Shown: positions 15,532-24,580 of the stretch, piece after piece
Layout of the letters: each line of letters starts with the position of its first letter
Numbering within the stretch: position 1 is the first letter of the stretch
Translations under genes and position numbers: made by a program
The notes under the pieces: model-generated
The model's input: only the letters and a program-made list of their open reading frames with translations
What the model was told of the DNA's origin: nothing
Database searches by the model: none
Assembly: GCF_900101435.1 (NCBI RefSeq)
Contig: NZ_FMZH01000001.1
Span: 186,001 to 250,000 of the forward strand
DNA from: Pedobacter soli
GTDB lineage: Bacteria > Bacteroidota > Bacteroidia > Sphingobacteriales > Sphingobacteriaceae
DNA: 64,000 nt
Reading direction: 5' to 3'

Positions 15532-17700
15532 ATGATTAAAAAACTATTACTCAGATTATCAGTTACCTGCATTGCCCTATGTGCTGTAATTGATTCAAAT
15601 GCCCAAAACATTAACTGGGCAAAAGATGGAAACTCCTACTACCAGATTGCCAGCGGAGAAATTATTTCGGTAACGCTCCCTAAAAGCGACAAGAAAACAA
15701 TTATTTCAAGATCATTATTAACCCCCGCGGGTAAAAGTGATGCCATAGCGGTAAGAAGTTTCCAGTTATCGGATGATGGCACAAAAGCTTTAATTTACAC
15801 CAACAGCAAGAAAGTTTGGCGTTACGATACCCGTGGCGATTATTGGTTGGCAGATTTAACATCAAACAAAATTGTACAGATTGGTAAAGACAGGCCAGCC
15901 TCTTCATTAATGTTTGCCAAGTTATCGCCTGATGGCAGTAAAGTGGCTTATGTAAGTCAGCATAATTTATATGTAGAAAATATTGACGGGACTGGTGCAA
16001 AAGCCTTAACTACTGATGGTACTGACCGGATGATTAATGGTACTTTCGACTGGGTTTACGAAGAAGAATTTGATTGCCGCGATGGTTTCAGGTGGAGCCC
16101 TGATGGAAAATCGATTGCCTACTGGCAACTGGATGCTACCAAAATCAAGAACTTTTTGATGATCAACAATACAGATTCTATTTATCCTTACACCATTCCT
16201 GTTGAGTATCCTAAAGTTGGCGAAAACCCTTCTTCCTGCAAAGTTGGGGTGGTTGATATCAATACTGCTAAAACCAACTGGTTAAATGTACCGGGCGATA
16301 ACGTTCAGCATTATATCCCTCGTATGCAATGGGTGCCAAATAGCAACAACATCATTTTACAACAGCTTAACCGTGAGCAGAACGAAAGTATCGTGTTTAT
16401 CTGCGATGCCGCTTCTGGCGCTGCTAAAGCTGTTTATACCGAAAAAGCCAAAGCCTGGATTGATGCACAGGATGAGTGGAAATGGTTAAACGACAATAAA
16501 GAATTTACCATCGTATCAGATAAAGACGGTTGGAATCACCTTTACAGGATTAGTGTTGATGGTAAAAAAGAAACCCTGGTAACCAAAGGAAACTACGATG
16601 TGATCGATGTTAAATTAATCGACGTTAAAAATAACATGGTTTATTTCCTTGCATCACCTACAAATGCTACTCAGAAGTATCTTTTCAAAACCAAATTGGA
16701 TGGAAAGGGTAAATTAGAGCAGGTTACCCCTTCGGTATTACCGGGCACACACAACTACGATATTTCTCCAAATGCTGCATTTGCACGTCATTCATATAAC
16801 AGTTCTATTGTCAGACCTATTACGGAGTGGATGAACTTTACAACGGGCAATCCGTTTACCATGGACGGCAGCATCACTAACCAGCTTTCAAAACAAGAAG
16901 CACCCAAAAATAAAGTAGAGTTTTTTAAAGTAACTACCGAAGATGGTGTTGAAATGGATGGCTGGATGAAAAAGCCTGATAATTTTAATCCGTCTAAAAA
17001 ATATCCTGTTGTATTTTATGTGTATGGCGAGCCTGCTTCTGCAACCGCACTTGATACCTATGGCGCAGGAAGAAACTTTTTATATGCCGGCGATATGGCT
17101 AAAGATGGTTATATCTACATTTCGATGGATAACAGAGGTGCACCGGTACCAAAAGGCAGTGCATGGCACAAAGGTATTTATAAAAACATCGGCGTAATTA
17201 ACATCCGCGACCAGGCTATGGCTGCTAAGAAATTATTGGCTACTAATACCTTTATGGATAAAGACCGTGTGGCAGTTTGGGGCTGGAGCGGTGGTGGTTC
17301 TTCTACCCTAAACCTGATGTTCCAATACCCTGAAATTTACAAAACAGGTATTGCAATAGCTGCTGTTGGCAATCAGTTAACTTACGATAATGTTTATCAG
17401 GAGCGTTATATGGGCACGCCTTTCCCAAGCAAAGAAGCTTATGTTAAAGGATCGCCGGTTACGCATGCCAAAAACCTGAAAGGTAATTTATTGTATATCC
17501 ACGGTACTGGAGATGATAACGTACACTACCAGAATGCTGAAATGCTGATTAACGAATTAATCAAAAACAGAAAGGTTTTTCAGTTAATGAGCTATCCGAA
17601 TCGTACCCACAGTATTTCTGAAGGTGATGGAACCAGCGAGCATTTATCGTTAACCTACACCAAGTTTTTAAAAGAAAACTGCCTTCCGGGAGGAAAATAA
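15532..17700 (+). CDS. S9-family dipeptidyl peptidase (DPP IV type)
   Basis: This 722-residue secreted serine peptidase has a signal peptide ending DSNAQ. The N-terminal eight-bladed propeller (about 40-440) includes the substrate-binding Glu-Glu pair in DWVYEEEFDCRDGFRWSPDG. A C-terminal alpha/beta-hydrolase carries the nucleophile motif GWSGGGS (Ser near 584), the Asp in HGTGDDNVH (about 656) and the His in NRTHS (about 694). It should cleave Xaa-Pro or Xaa-Ala dipeptides from N-termini in the periplasm. A strong bidirectional terminator follows. Confidence 0.95.
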   Translation: MIKKLLLRLSVTCIALCAVIDSNAQNINWAKDGNSYYQIASGEIISVTLPKSDKKTIISRSLLTPAGKSDAIAVRSFQLSDDGTKALIYTNSKKVWRYDTRGDYWLADLTSNKIVQIGKDRPASSLMFAKLSPDGSKVAYVSQHNLYVENIDGTGAKALTTDGTDRMINGTFDWVYEEEFDCRDGFRWSPDGKSIAYWQLDATKIKNFLMINNTDSIYPYTIPVEYPKVGENPSSCKVGVVDINTAKTNWLNVPGDNVQHYIPRMQWVPNSNNIILQQLNREQNESIVFICDAASGAAKAVYTEKAKAWIDAQDEWKWLNDNKEFTIVSDKDGWNHLYRISVDGKKETLVTKGNYDVIDVKLIDVKNNMVYFLASPTNATQKYLFKTKLDGKGKLEQVTPSVLPGTHNYDISPNAAFARHSYNSSIVRPITEWMNFTTGNPFTMDGSITNQLSKQEAPKNKVEFFKVTTEDGVEMDGWMKKPDNFNPSKKYPVVFYVYGEPASATALDTYGAGRNFLYAGDMAKDGYIYISMDNRGAPVPKGSAWHKGIYKNIGVINIRDQAMAAKKLLATNTFMDKDRVAVWGWSGGGSSTLNLMFQYPEIYKTGIAIAAVGNQLTYDNVYQERYMGTPFPSKEAYVKGSPVTHAKNLKGNLLYIHGTGDDNVHYQNAEMLINELIKNRKVFQLMSYPNRTHSISEGDGTSEHLSLTYTKFLKENCLPGGK

Positions 17701-17705
17701 ATCAT

Positions 17706-17735
17706 AAAAAAAGCAGCTTTAGGGCTGCTTTTTTT
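17706..17735. terminator. Bidirectional terminator, S9 peptidase / DUF3307
   Basis: A perfect 12-bp stem (17706-17717 with 17724-17735) with GCAGC core and TTTAGG loop, A run left and T run right, serves both converging genes. Confidence 0.88.
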
Positions 17736-18444
17736 ATGCAATAAGTTGCTGTGTGAGCATGGCAGTTACAATGGCAATACCAAAGCTCAGTAGTGTGCCG
17801 ATTAATACATATTCGGTTAATTTAAGGTCGTGAGCTTCTTTTAAATCGCCAAACCTGAATATCGATTTTGCAGCCAGCAAAAAACCAACTGCTTCAAAAT
17901 GATTGGTTAAGATGAATATAAATATCAATACCCGTTCCAGTATACCAATGTATTTCCCGGCATTCTGCAACGATTTCGGACTATCAGCCTGGTTATCCGG
18001 AATCCAGCGGGCAATAATAACCCGCATGGTAATGGAGGTAGGCATGGTTAAAAACAAAGCTCCAGAAATGAATATCCACGTTTTGGTTTCTTTGAGGTAA
18101 CTGATATCCAGGCTTCCTTTATAAAATAAATGCCATACAGCTACAATGGAAATAAAATGCAATACTTGATCGACAAAAAACAGTAAACGGGCATTCTTTT
18201 GGGTTTGAAACAATAATTTCAAGGTATCAATTGCGAAATGAATCAGCCCGATTAACAAGGCTACTTTCCACACCCCAAAACTTAAAAAAATCAGGAATAT
18301 GAGTGCAATATGTATGGCTACATGGAGGTAAAGTTTAGCTGATTTAAGTTTCTTTACTTCCTTTTCTTTAACCCAGGAGCTTGGTTGCAAAAAGAAATCG
18401 CCAATTAAATGGGCAATAATGAGCTTGATGAGGTAGATATCCAT
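17734..18444 (-). CDS. DUF3307-family membrane protein
   Basis: This 236-residue integral membrane protein has about six hydrophobic segments and the typical DUF3307 opening LIIAHLIGDFFLQPSSWVKEK (His and Asp inside the first helix). A second motif, GLIHFAIDTLKL, follows. The biochemical role of the family is unknown. It is paired with SatD across a 4-bp gap, an arrangement that recurs in several phyla, so the two probably act together. Expression should be controlled from the satD promoter region with its iteron array. Confidence 0.88.
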   Translation of the reverse strand: MDIYLIKLIIAHLIGDFFLQPSSWVKEKEVKKLKSAKLYLHVAIHIALIFLIFLSFGVWKVALLIGLIHFAIDTLKLLFQTQKNARLLFFVDQVLHFISIVAVWHLFYKGSLDISYLKETKTWIFISGALFLTMPTSITMRVIIARWIPDNQADSPKSLQNAGKYIGILERVLIFIFILTNHFEAVGFLLAAKSIFRFGDLKEAHDLKLTEYVLIGTLLSFGIAIVTAMLTQQLIA

Positions 18445-18448
18445 TATT

Positions 18449-19054
18449 TTAAAACATTTGGTTCAATTTTTTACGGTACAACTTATCCATATCCATTATT
18501 TCGGCAAAATGAGCCCGTTTTAATGCTTCGCTAACCGATGATTGTGTTCTGCCCGAAATAGCTGCCAATTCGCTCTGCAATATGTTTTCGTGTTCAAGCG
18601 CCAGTTTAACCATTTCGGCAGCTACTACTCCCCAGCTATCCATAGCAATGAGGGCGAGCTTAATCAGTGTATTTATTTCTTCGTCGAAATCAGCAGAACT
18701 GGTTTTAATGGCCAGGTTAAGCTTAATCTGTTTTAAGCTATCAAAGGCAGCACCCGAGTACACAAAAGCATCGCCGCTATCTTCTGTAAGTTTCTTTCTT
18801 TTGTTTTGTACGACGCCAATTCCAAGCCCCATCCGCACATCTGCAGGTTTATTTAACCTGATACAGGCTTTTAAGTATATCGCTGTTTTCAGCGCTTCTG
18901 CGGCATTCACTTCTACCTGAAAGCTGTCTCCCCTAAAAATTTCCCATCTGCTATGCTTCCCTGAAACAACCTTTAGTGCTCCTTTTAAGCTTGCTAACCA
19001 GCTGTCTTTTATTTTACGTGAGCCTATAATATCGCCTGTTATAATGCAAATCAT
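18449..19054 (-). CDS. SatD-family protein with C-terminal helix-turn-helix
   Basis: This protein of about 201 residues begins MICIITGDIIGSRKI at the ATG 19052-19054; a longer in-frame start at 19093 would run into the iteron array and is rejected. The N-terminal two thirds (FRGDSFQVEV, VRMGLGIGVV, SGDAFVYSGAAFDSL) follow the SatD pattern, named for a Streptococcus acid-tolerance gene. Near the C-terminus LQSELAAISGRTQSSVSEALKR reads as a helix-turn-helix. It may therefore bind the four palindromic repeats just upstream (inference). It is followed by DUF3307. Confidence 0.88.
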   Translation of the reverse strand: MICIITGDIIGSRKIKDSWLASLKGALKVVSGKHSRWEIFRGDSFQVEVNAAEALKTAIYLKACIRLNKPADVRMGLGIGVVQNKRKKLTEDSGDAFVYSGAAFDSLKQIKLNLAIKTSSADFDEEINTLIKLALIAMDSWGVVAAEMVKLALEHENILQSELAAISGRTQSSVSEALKRAHFAEIMDMDKLYRKKLNQMF

Positions 19055-19091
19055 AATACCAATATCGATAAAATAATTAGAAATGCCAAAC

Positions 19092-19200
19092 AATATCGGG
19101 TAATTACCCGATATTTCTATTTATCGGCTAATTACCCAATATTTTAATTTATCGGCTAATTACCCGATATTTTAATTTATCGGCTAATTACCCGATATTA
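19092..19200. repeat. Array of four palindromic 28-bp iterons upstream of satD
   Basis: TAATTACCC begins at 19101, 19129, 19157 and 19185, an exact 28-bp period. The first unit is a perfect 24-bp palindrome (19092-19115; half-site AATATCGGGTAA). The others are near-palindromes of the form TATCGGC-TAATTA-CCCGATA. The array fills the gap between the divergent satD and exonuclease genes. Confidence 0.9.
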
Positions 19201-19237
19201 CTTCAAAACCAATTGATACATTTATTGTTTAATAGGC

Positions 19238-20272
19238 ATGGCACTCATAGAATTTACCAAAAGAGGCATTTACTGCAAACAGGGAGATTTTTACATAGAT
19301 CCCTGGTGGCCTGTAGATTATGCTGTAACCACACACGGGCATAGCGACCATGTTCGGTTTGGCAATAAACATTACCTCTGCCATACGCTTACCAAACCCA
19401 TTATTAAACGTAGAATAAGCGAAGATTTAAATGTAGAAACCCTCGAATATGGAGAAAGCATTACCCGAAACGGGGTAAATATTTCATTTTTCCCGGCAGG
19501 GCATATTATAGGCTCGGCGCAGGTTAGATTGGCTTATAAAGGTGAAATCTGTGTGGTATCGGGCGATTATAAAATTGAAGATGATGGCATTACCACGCCT
19601 TTCGAACCTGTAAAATGCCATTCATTTGTTTCGGAAAGTACATTTGGATTACCCGTTTACAAATGGCAAAAACAAGAGGTGGTTTTTAACGGCATTCAAA
19701 ATTGGGTAAACGATAACATCAGCCAGCAACGCACGAGCGTGTTAATTGCTTATAGTTTGGGCAAGGCACAACGCCTGATTAAAAACCTGGCAGGCAGCGT
19801 TCCGATATATGTACACAACAGTATCGCTAACCTGAACGAGGTAATTATAAATGCAGGCGTAAACTTGCCCGAAACCATCAGGATTGTACCCGAAATTACC
19901 AAAGAAGCCTTACAAAAAGGAATTGTAATTGTTCCACCCGTGATGCGCGACAGCCGCTGGATTAAAAATTTAGCCCAGCCGGTTACCGGTATCTGCTCTG
20001 GCTGGATGCAGGTTAGGGCGCATCGCCGCTGGCAAAGTGCCGATGCGGGTTTTGCACTGAGCGACCATGCCGACTGGAATGGCCTGATGGAAGCCATTAC
20101 GGCAACCGGAGCAGAAAAGGTTTATGTTACCCATGGTTTTACAGCAGCATTTAGCCGGTTTTTAAATGAACAAGGCATTGAAGCCAGTGAGGTATTAACC
20201 AAATTCGGGCAGGAAGATGACGAAGAAAGCAATGTAGATTTAGTAGCGCAAAACGAAAGCAAATTACTATGA
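19238..20272 (+). CDS. Ligase-associated MBL-fold DNA exonuclease
   Basis: This 344-residue metallo-beta-lactamase/beta-CASP-type nuclease has the metal motif THGHSDH (His33, His35, Asp37, His38), a second His in FFPAGHIIGSAQ, an Asp in VVSGDYK and a late His in ALSDHADW and VTHG. It belongs to the exonuclease class that accompanies ATP-dependent ligases in a bacterial repair cassette. Its stop overlaps the ligase start (ATGA), so the two are translationally coupled. It presumably trims DNA ends for the ligase. Confidence 0.93.
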   Translation: MALIEFTKRGIYCKQGDFYIDPWWPVDYAVTTHGHSDHVRFGNKHYLCHTLTKPIIKRRISEDLNVETLEYGESITRNGVNISFFPAGHIIGSAQVRLAYKGEICVVSGDYKIEDDGITTPFEPVKCHSFVSESTFGLPVYKWQKQEVVFNGIQNWVNDNISQQRTSVLIAYSLGKAQRLIKNLAGSVPIYVHNSIANLNEVIINAGVNLPETIRIVPEITKEALQKGIVIVPPVMRDSRWIKNLAQPVTGICSGWMQVRAHRRWQSADAGFALSDHADWNGLMEAITATGAEKVYVTHGFTAAFSRFLNEQGIEASEVLTKFGQEDDEESNVDLVAQNESKLL

Positions 20273-21858
20273 AACACTTTGCACAACTGATTCAGCAGCT
20301 GGAGCTCAGCAATAAAACCAATGCTAAAATAGCGGCTTTGGTTCATTATTTTAACTATGCCGATGACAAAGATAAAGTTTGGGTAATTGCTTTATTTACC
20401 GGAAAAAAACCTAAAAGGCCGATCAAATCCGCCCTGCTTAAGTACTGGGCAATCGAAATTACGCAAACACCAGAATGGCTTTTTGCCGAAAGTTACACCA
20501 ATGTGGGCGATTTAAGCGAAACCATTGCCCTGCTCCTTCCTCCTGCAGAAAACACGTCAGATTTACAACTTTACCAATGGATTGAAGACCTGCATAACCT
20601 GGAAGGAAAGGATGATGACACCAAAAAGGCTTTTATTCTAAATGCCTGGAACCACCTTGAAACACAGGAACGTTTTATTTTTAACAAATTGATTTCAGGA
20701 AATTTCAGAATAGGTGTTTCCAATAAAATGCTGGTTAATGCTTTGGCTAAACAAAGCAGCCTGGATAGTGCGCAAATTATGCACAGCATTATGGGCAAGT
20801 GGAACCCTTACGAAATTACTTTTCATGAACTTGTGAATGGTATCCATGTAAACACCGATAATTCGTGGCCCTACCCTTTTTGCCTGGCTTATGCTTTGGA
20901 ACAGGCGCCAGAAAGCCTGGGCGATATTACAGCCTGGCAGGCCGAATGGAAATGGGATGGCATACGCGGGCAAATTATTAAACGGAACGGAGAACTTTTT
21001 ATCTGGAGCCGTGGCGAAGAACTGGTAACGGAACAGTTTCCTGAATTGCATTTTCTGGTTGACGTGCTGCCCGACGGTATTGTTTTAGACGGCGAAATAC
21101 TGGCTGTACAGGATAAAAAAGTATTGTCTTTCAGCACCTTGCAACAGCGTTTAAACCGTAAAACAATTAGTAAAAAACAATTAGAAGATGCTCCTATTGG
21201 ATTTTTCGTTTACGATTTACTTGAATATGAAACCCATGATTTCAGAACGCAGACACTGAGCGAAAGAAGAAAAATTTTAGAAAAGGTTATAGCTGGTTTA
21301 GGCGATAGTCCGGTAATCCTCTCTCCGGTTATCGATTGTAGTAGCTGGGAAGAGCTGGCAACCTTAAGACAAGATTCGCGTTCGATAAACAGTGAGGGTA
21401 TTATGCTCAAAAAACTCAGTTCATTGTACCACAGCGGACGCAAACGAGGCGATTGGTGGAAATGGAAAATTAACCCCTACACCGTTGATGCCGTAATGAT
21501 TTACGCACAAAAAGGAAGTGGCCGAAGGGCAAATTTCTTTACCGATTATACTTTTGCCGTTCGCGATGGCGAAAACCTGGTTACCATAGCCAAGGCTTAT
21601 TCGGGCTTAACCGATAAGGAAATTAAAGAGGTAAACAGCTTTGTAACCCGCAATGCCATCGAAAAATTTGGCCCGGTACGCACGGTTAAACCAGAACTGG
21701 TTTTCGAAATCGCGTTTGAAGGTATTGCTGAAAGTAAACGCCACAAAGCAGGACTGGCCCTTCGCTTTCCACGCATATTACGCTGGCGAAAGGATAAAAA
21801 AGCAGCAGAAATTAATACACTTGAAGATTTAAGGCAGTTACTGCAGTCAACCTTGTAA
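20269..21858 (+). CDS. ATP-dependent DNA ligase
   Basis: This 529-residue ligase has an N-terminal helical domain (about 1-200). The adenylation domain has motif I EWKWDGIRGQ (nucleophile Lys near 227), motif III FFVYDLLEYE, motif IV NSEGIMLKK and motif V WWKWKINP. An OB-fold C-terminus ends FPRILRWRKDKKAAE. It is the cassette-type ATP ligase, distinct from NAD-dependent LigA. It should seal nicks after processing by the exonuclease and helicase encoded next to it. It overlaps the exonuclease by 4 bp and is separated from the helicase by 179 bp holding a structured repeat. Confidence 0.94.
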   Translation: MKHFAQLIQQLELSNKTNAKIAALVHYFNYADDKDKVWVIALFTGKKPKRPIKSALLKYWAIEITQTPEWLFAESYTNVGDLSETIALLLPPAENTSDLQLYQWIEDLHNLEGKDDDTKKAFILNAWNHLETQERFIFNKLISGNFRIGVSNKMLVNALAKQSSLDSAQIMHSIMGKWNPYEITFHELVNGIHVNTDNSWPYPFCLAYALEQAPESLGDITAWQAEWKWDGIRGQIIKRNGELFIWSRGEELVTEQFPELHFLVDVLPDGIVLDGEILAVQDKKVLSFSTLQQRLNRKTISKKQLEDAPIGFFVYDLLEYETHDFRTQTLSERRKILEKVIAGLGDSPVILSPVIDCSSWEELATLRQDSRSINSEGIMLKKLSSLYHSGRKRGDWWKWKINPYTVDAVMIYAQKGSGRRANFFTDYTFAVRDGENLVTIAKAYSGLTDKEIKEVNSFVTRNAIEKFGPVRTVKPELVFEIAFEGIAESKRHKAGLALRFPRILRWRKDKKAAEINTLEDLRQLLQSTL

Positions 21859-21860
21859 TT

Positions 21861-21990
21861 TTAAACCCGACAGCAGCGATACCCTTTTTTGCCTAAGTGT
21901 AGCCCCTATTTAAAGCTGATTTACAAAAAAGGTAAAGCGTATGGCGGGACTGCTGCAACCGAAGCACTACTGCTTTTGCTTTTCAAAAAA
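21861..21990. repeat. Structured ~130-bp intergenic repeat, copy A
   Basis: This copy has imperfect dyad symmetry: CAGCAG at the left matches CTGCTG at the right, and TACCCTTTTTTG pairs with CAAAAAAGGTA inside. It shares a colinear pattern with 54591-54720 (TTTAAAGCTGATT core and CTTTTGCTTTTC end). It lies between the ligase and helicase genes. Confidence 0.7.
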
Positions 21991-22037
21991 AATAATATAA
22001 AATTAAACCGCCAGCAATAAAGCGACTATATTTAGGC

Positions 22038-24515
22038 ATGGACCAAACCAAAACCAAAGGATATAAACAGGTAAAACAATGGCTTAAAACACATAAGCGC
22101 AAGCCTTTTCAATTTCAGGAAGAGGCCTGGCAGTACTATCTGAATGGTTACAGCGGTTTGGTAAATGCGCCAACAGGTTTTGGCAAAACCTTCTCTTTAT
22201 TTTTGGCTGTTGTGATTGAAGCTTTGAATGCTTCTGAGAACAGCAATAAGAAAGCAAAAGACCGCTTGCAACTGATCTGGATTACCCCTTTACGCTCATT
22301 GGCGAAAGATATTGCGCGTGCCATGCGCGAAACTTTACTGGAACTGGAGCTCGACTGGCATGTGGGCGTGAGAAACGGCGACACCAGTCAGGCAGAAAAG
22401 GTTCAGCAGAAAAAATCGATGCCTGAAATACTGCTCATTACCCCCGAAAGCCTGCATTTACTTTTGGCGCAAAAAGGCTCGTCAACTTTATTTAAAAACC
22501 TGAAATGCATTGTAGCTGATGAATGGCATGAACTTTTGGGCAGCAAACGTGGTGTTTTGGTAGAGTTGGCAGTTTCGCGCATTAAAGGTTTGCAAAAGCA
22601 GGAAAAACAGCAGTTTTTAAGGGTCTGGGGCATATCAGCAACCATTGGTAATATTGAAGAGGCTCTGGATGTTTTAGAACCGGATGCAGATACCAAACGC
22701 ATTATCGTTAAGGCTGATTTAGAGAAGAAAATACTGATTAAATCTATCCTGCCCGATGATATTGAAACCCTACCCTGGGCAGGTCACTTAGGGTTAAAGC
22801 TCGCTTACAAACTGCTACCGATTATCGAAAAAAGCAAGACAACCTTAATTTTCATCAATACACGCGGTCAATCGGAAATGTGGTACCAGCATTTGCTAAA
22901 TATTGAACCCGAACTGGCGGGTCGTATTGCCATACACCATGGCTCAATAGATTTCGAATTGCGCAACTGGATTGAAGATGCCCTGCACACCGGCCAGCTG
23001 AAAGCAGTTATTGCCACTTCTTCGCTGGATTTGGGCGTAGATTTTAAACCTGTTGACACGGTAGTGCAGGTGGGCTCGCCTAAAGGTGTGGCCAGGTTTT
23101 TACAGCGTGCAGGTCGTTCTGGTCATTCGCCGCACGAAACCTCTAAAATATACTTCCTGCCTACCCACGCCTTAGAACTGGTAGAGGCTGCTGCCATTAA
23201 AGAAGCGGCCAAAACCAACAATATTGAAAGCAGGGAACCTTTTATTATGGTTTTTGATACGCTGGTGCAATACCTGGTTACACTGGCCATTGGCGATGGT
23301 TTTGATGATAAGGTAATTTATAACGAGGTTAAAAATACCCATGCTTTTAAAATGATATTGCCGGAAGAATGGAGCTGGGTAATGCAGTTTATAACATCAG
23401 GGGGCGATAGTTTAAGTGCTTATAACGAATTTAAGAAGGTAACTAAAGATGAGGATGGGCTTTGGAAAGTAAAGAGCCGCCAGCTGGCCATGCGCCATCG
23501 CCTGCATATTGGAACGATTGTGAGTGATGCCATGCTGAAAGTAAAATTCCTTTCGGGAGGTTATGTGGGCATGGTGGAAGAATATTTTGTAACGCGGCTA
23601 AAAGCTGGCGATAATTTCAGGCTGGCAGGCCGTGTACTCGAATTTATCCATGTAAAGGATATGACGGTGATTGTGCGCAACAGTAAGCAGAAAAATGCCA
23701 TATCGCCCAGCTGGAATGGTGGCCGGTTACCTTTGTCATCTAATTTAGGTTCGGTATTGCGTAAAAAATACAACGAAGCCCTGGATAAAACCCATCAGGA
23801 TGAGGAACTGGATGTAGTTTATCCTTTATTTTTGCTGCAGGAAAAACGCTCGCATGTACCCAGAAACGATGAATTATTGATTGAGCTGATTAATAATAAA
23901 GAAGGTTTCCATTTATTTGCCTACCCTTTTGAAGGCCGGTTGGTACATGAGGTGCTGGCTGCTCTGGTTGCTTACCGCTTAAGCAAATTACTACCCATCA
24001 GTTTTTCTATTGCCATGAACGATTATGGCTTTGAGTTGCTCAGCGAAACCGAAATACCGATGGATGAATCGATTGCTTATGAGGTTTTTTCGCCTAAAAA
24101 TTTAACAGAGGATATTACCCTAAGTATCAATTCTACTGAAATGGCACGCAGGAAATTCCGTGATATTGCCTGTATTTCAGGTTTGGTTTTTCAGGGTTAT
24201 CCCGGAAAATATGTGGCCAATAAGCATTTACAGTCATCGGCAGGTTTATTTTTTAATGTTTTTAGTGATTATGATCCACATAATTTACTTTTGAGGCAAG
24301 CTTATGATGAGGTATTTTACCAGCAACTGGAAGAACCTCGATTGGCCGCTGCACTGGAAAGGATTCAGTACGGTGCAATTGTAATCACGCATCCGAAAAG
24401 TTTTACGCCGCTTTCTTTCCCGATTAAGGTAGATAGTTTGCGCGAAAATATGAGTTCGGAAGAGCTGGAGCAGCGCATCAGCAGAATGAAAGCCGAATCT
24501 GATAAGATTAAGTAA
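22038..24515 (+). CDS. Ligase-associated Lhr-like DEXH-box DNA helicase
   Basis: This 825-residue superfamily 2 helicase has Walker A NAPTGFGKT (about 38-46), a DEWH box (about 160-165), a SAT motif (WGISATIG), and motif VI QRAGRSGH (about 355). A long C-terminal region (about 420-825) is typical of Lhr-core proteins, including DUF4909-like segments. It likely translocates along single-stranded DNA and unwinds duplexes ahead of the cassette nucleases. Its N-terminus begins MDQTKTKGYKQVKQWL. The gene is followed after 65 bp by pdeM on the same strand. Confidence 0.94.
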   Translation: MDQTKTKGYKQVKQWLKTHKRKPFQFQEEAWQYYLNGYSGLVNAPTGFGKTFSLFLAVVIEALNASENSNKKAKDRLQLIWITPLRSLAKDIARAMRETLLELELDWHVGVRNGDTSQAEKVQQKKSMPEILLITPESLHLLLAQKGSSTLFKNLKCIVADEWHELLGSKRGVLVELAVSRIKGLQKQEKQQFLRVWGISATIGNIEEALDVLEPDADTKRIIVKADLEKKILIKSILPDDIETLPWAGHLGLKLAYKLLPIIEKSKTTLIFINTRGQSEMWYQHLLNIEPELAGRIAIHHGSIDFELRNWIEDALHTGQLKAVIATSSLDLGVDFKPVDTVVQVGSPKGVARFLQRAGRSGHSPHETSKIYFLPTHALELVEAAAIKEAAKTNNIESREPFIMVFDTLVQYLVTLAIGDGFDDKVIYNEVKNTHAFKMILPEEWSWVMQFITSGGDSLSAYNEFKKVTKDEDGLWKVKSRQLAMRHRLHIGTIVSDAMLKVKFLSGGYVGMVEEYFVTRLKAGDNFRLAGRVLEFIHVKDMTVIVRNSKQKNAISPSWNGGRLPLSSNLGSVLRKKYNEALDKTHQDEELDVVYPLFLLQEKRSHVPRNDELLIELINNKEGFHLFAYPFEGRLVHEVLAALVAYRLSKLLPISFSIAMNDYGFELLSETEIPMDESIAYEVFSPKNLTEDITLSINSTEMARRKFRDIACISGLVFQGYPGKYVANKHLQSSAGLFFNVFSDYDPHNLLLRQAYDEVFYQQLEEPRLAAALERIQYGAIVITHPKSFTPLSFPIKVDSLRENMSSEELEQRISRMKAESDKIK

Positions 24516-24580
24516 ATGATATAAAATGAACCTGTTTGATTAAAAATCGTTCGACAGACTCAGGATGACAACACTATAAA

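Noticed and set aside
19092..19200. Replication-type origin or CRISPR
   Set aside because: Only four units, fully repeated with no spacers, no replication initiator nearby; operator role is more plausible.
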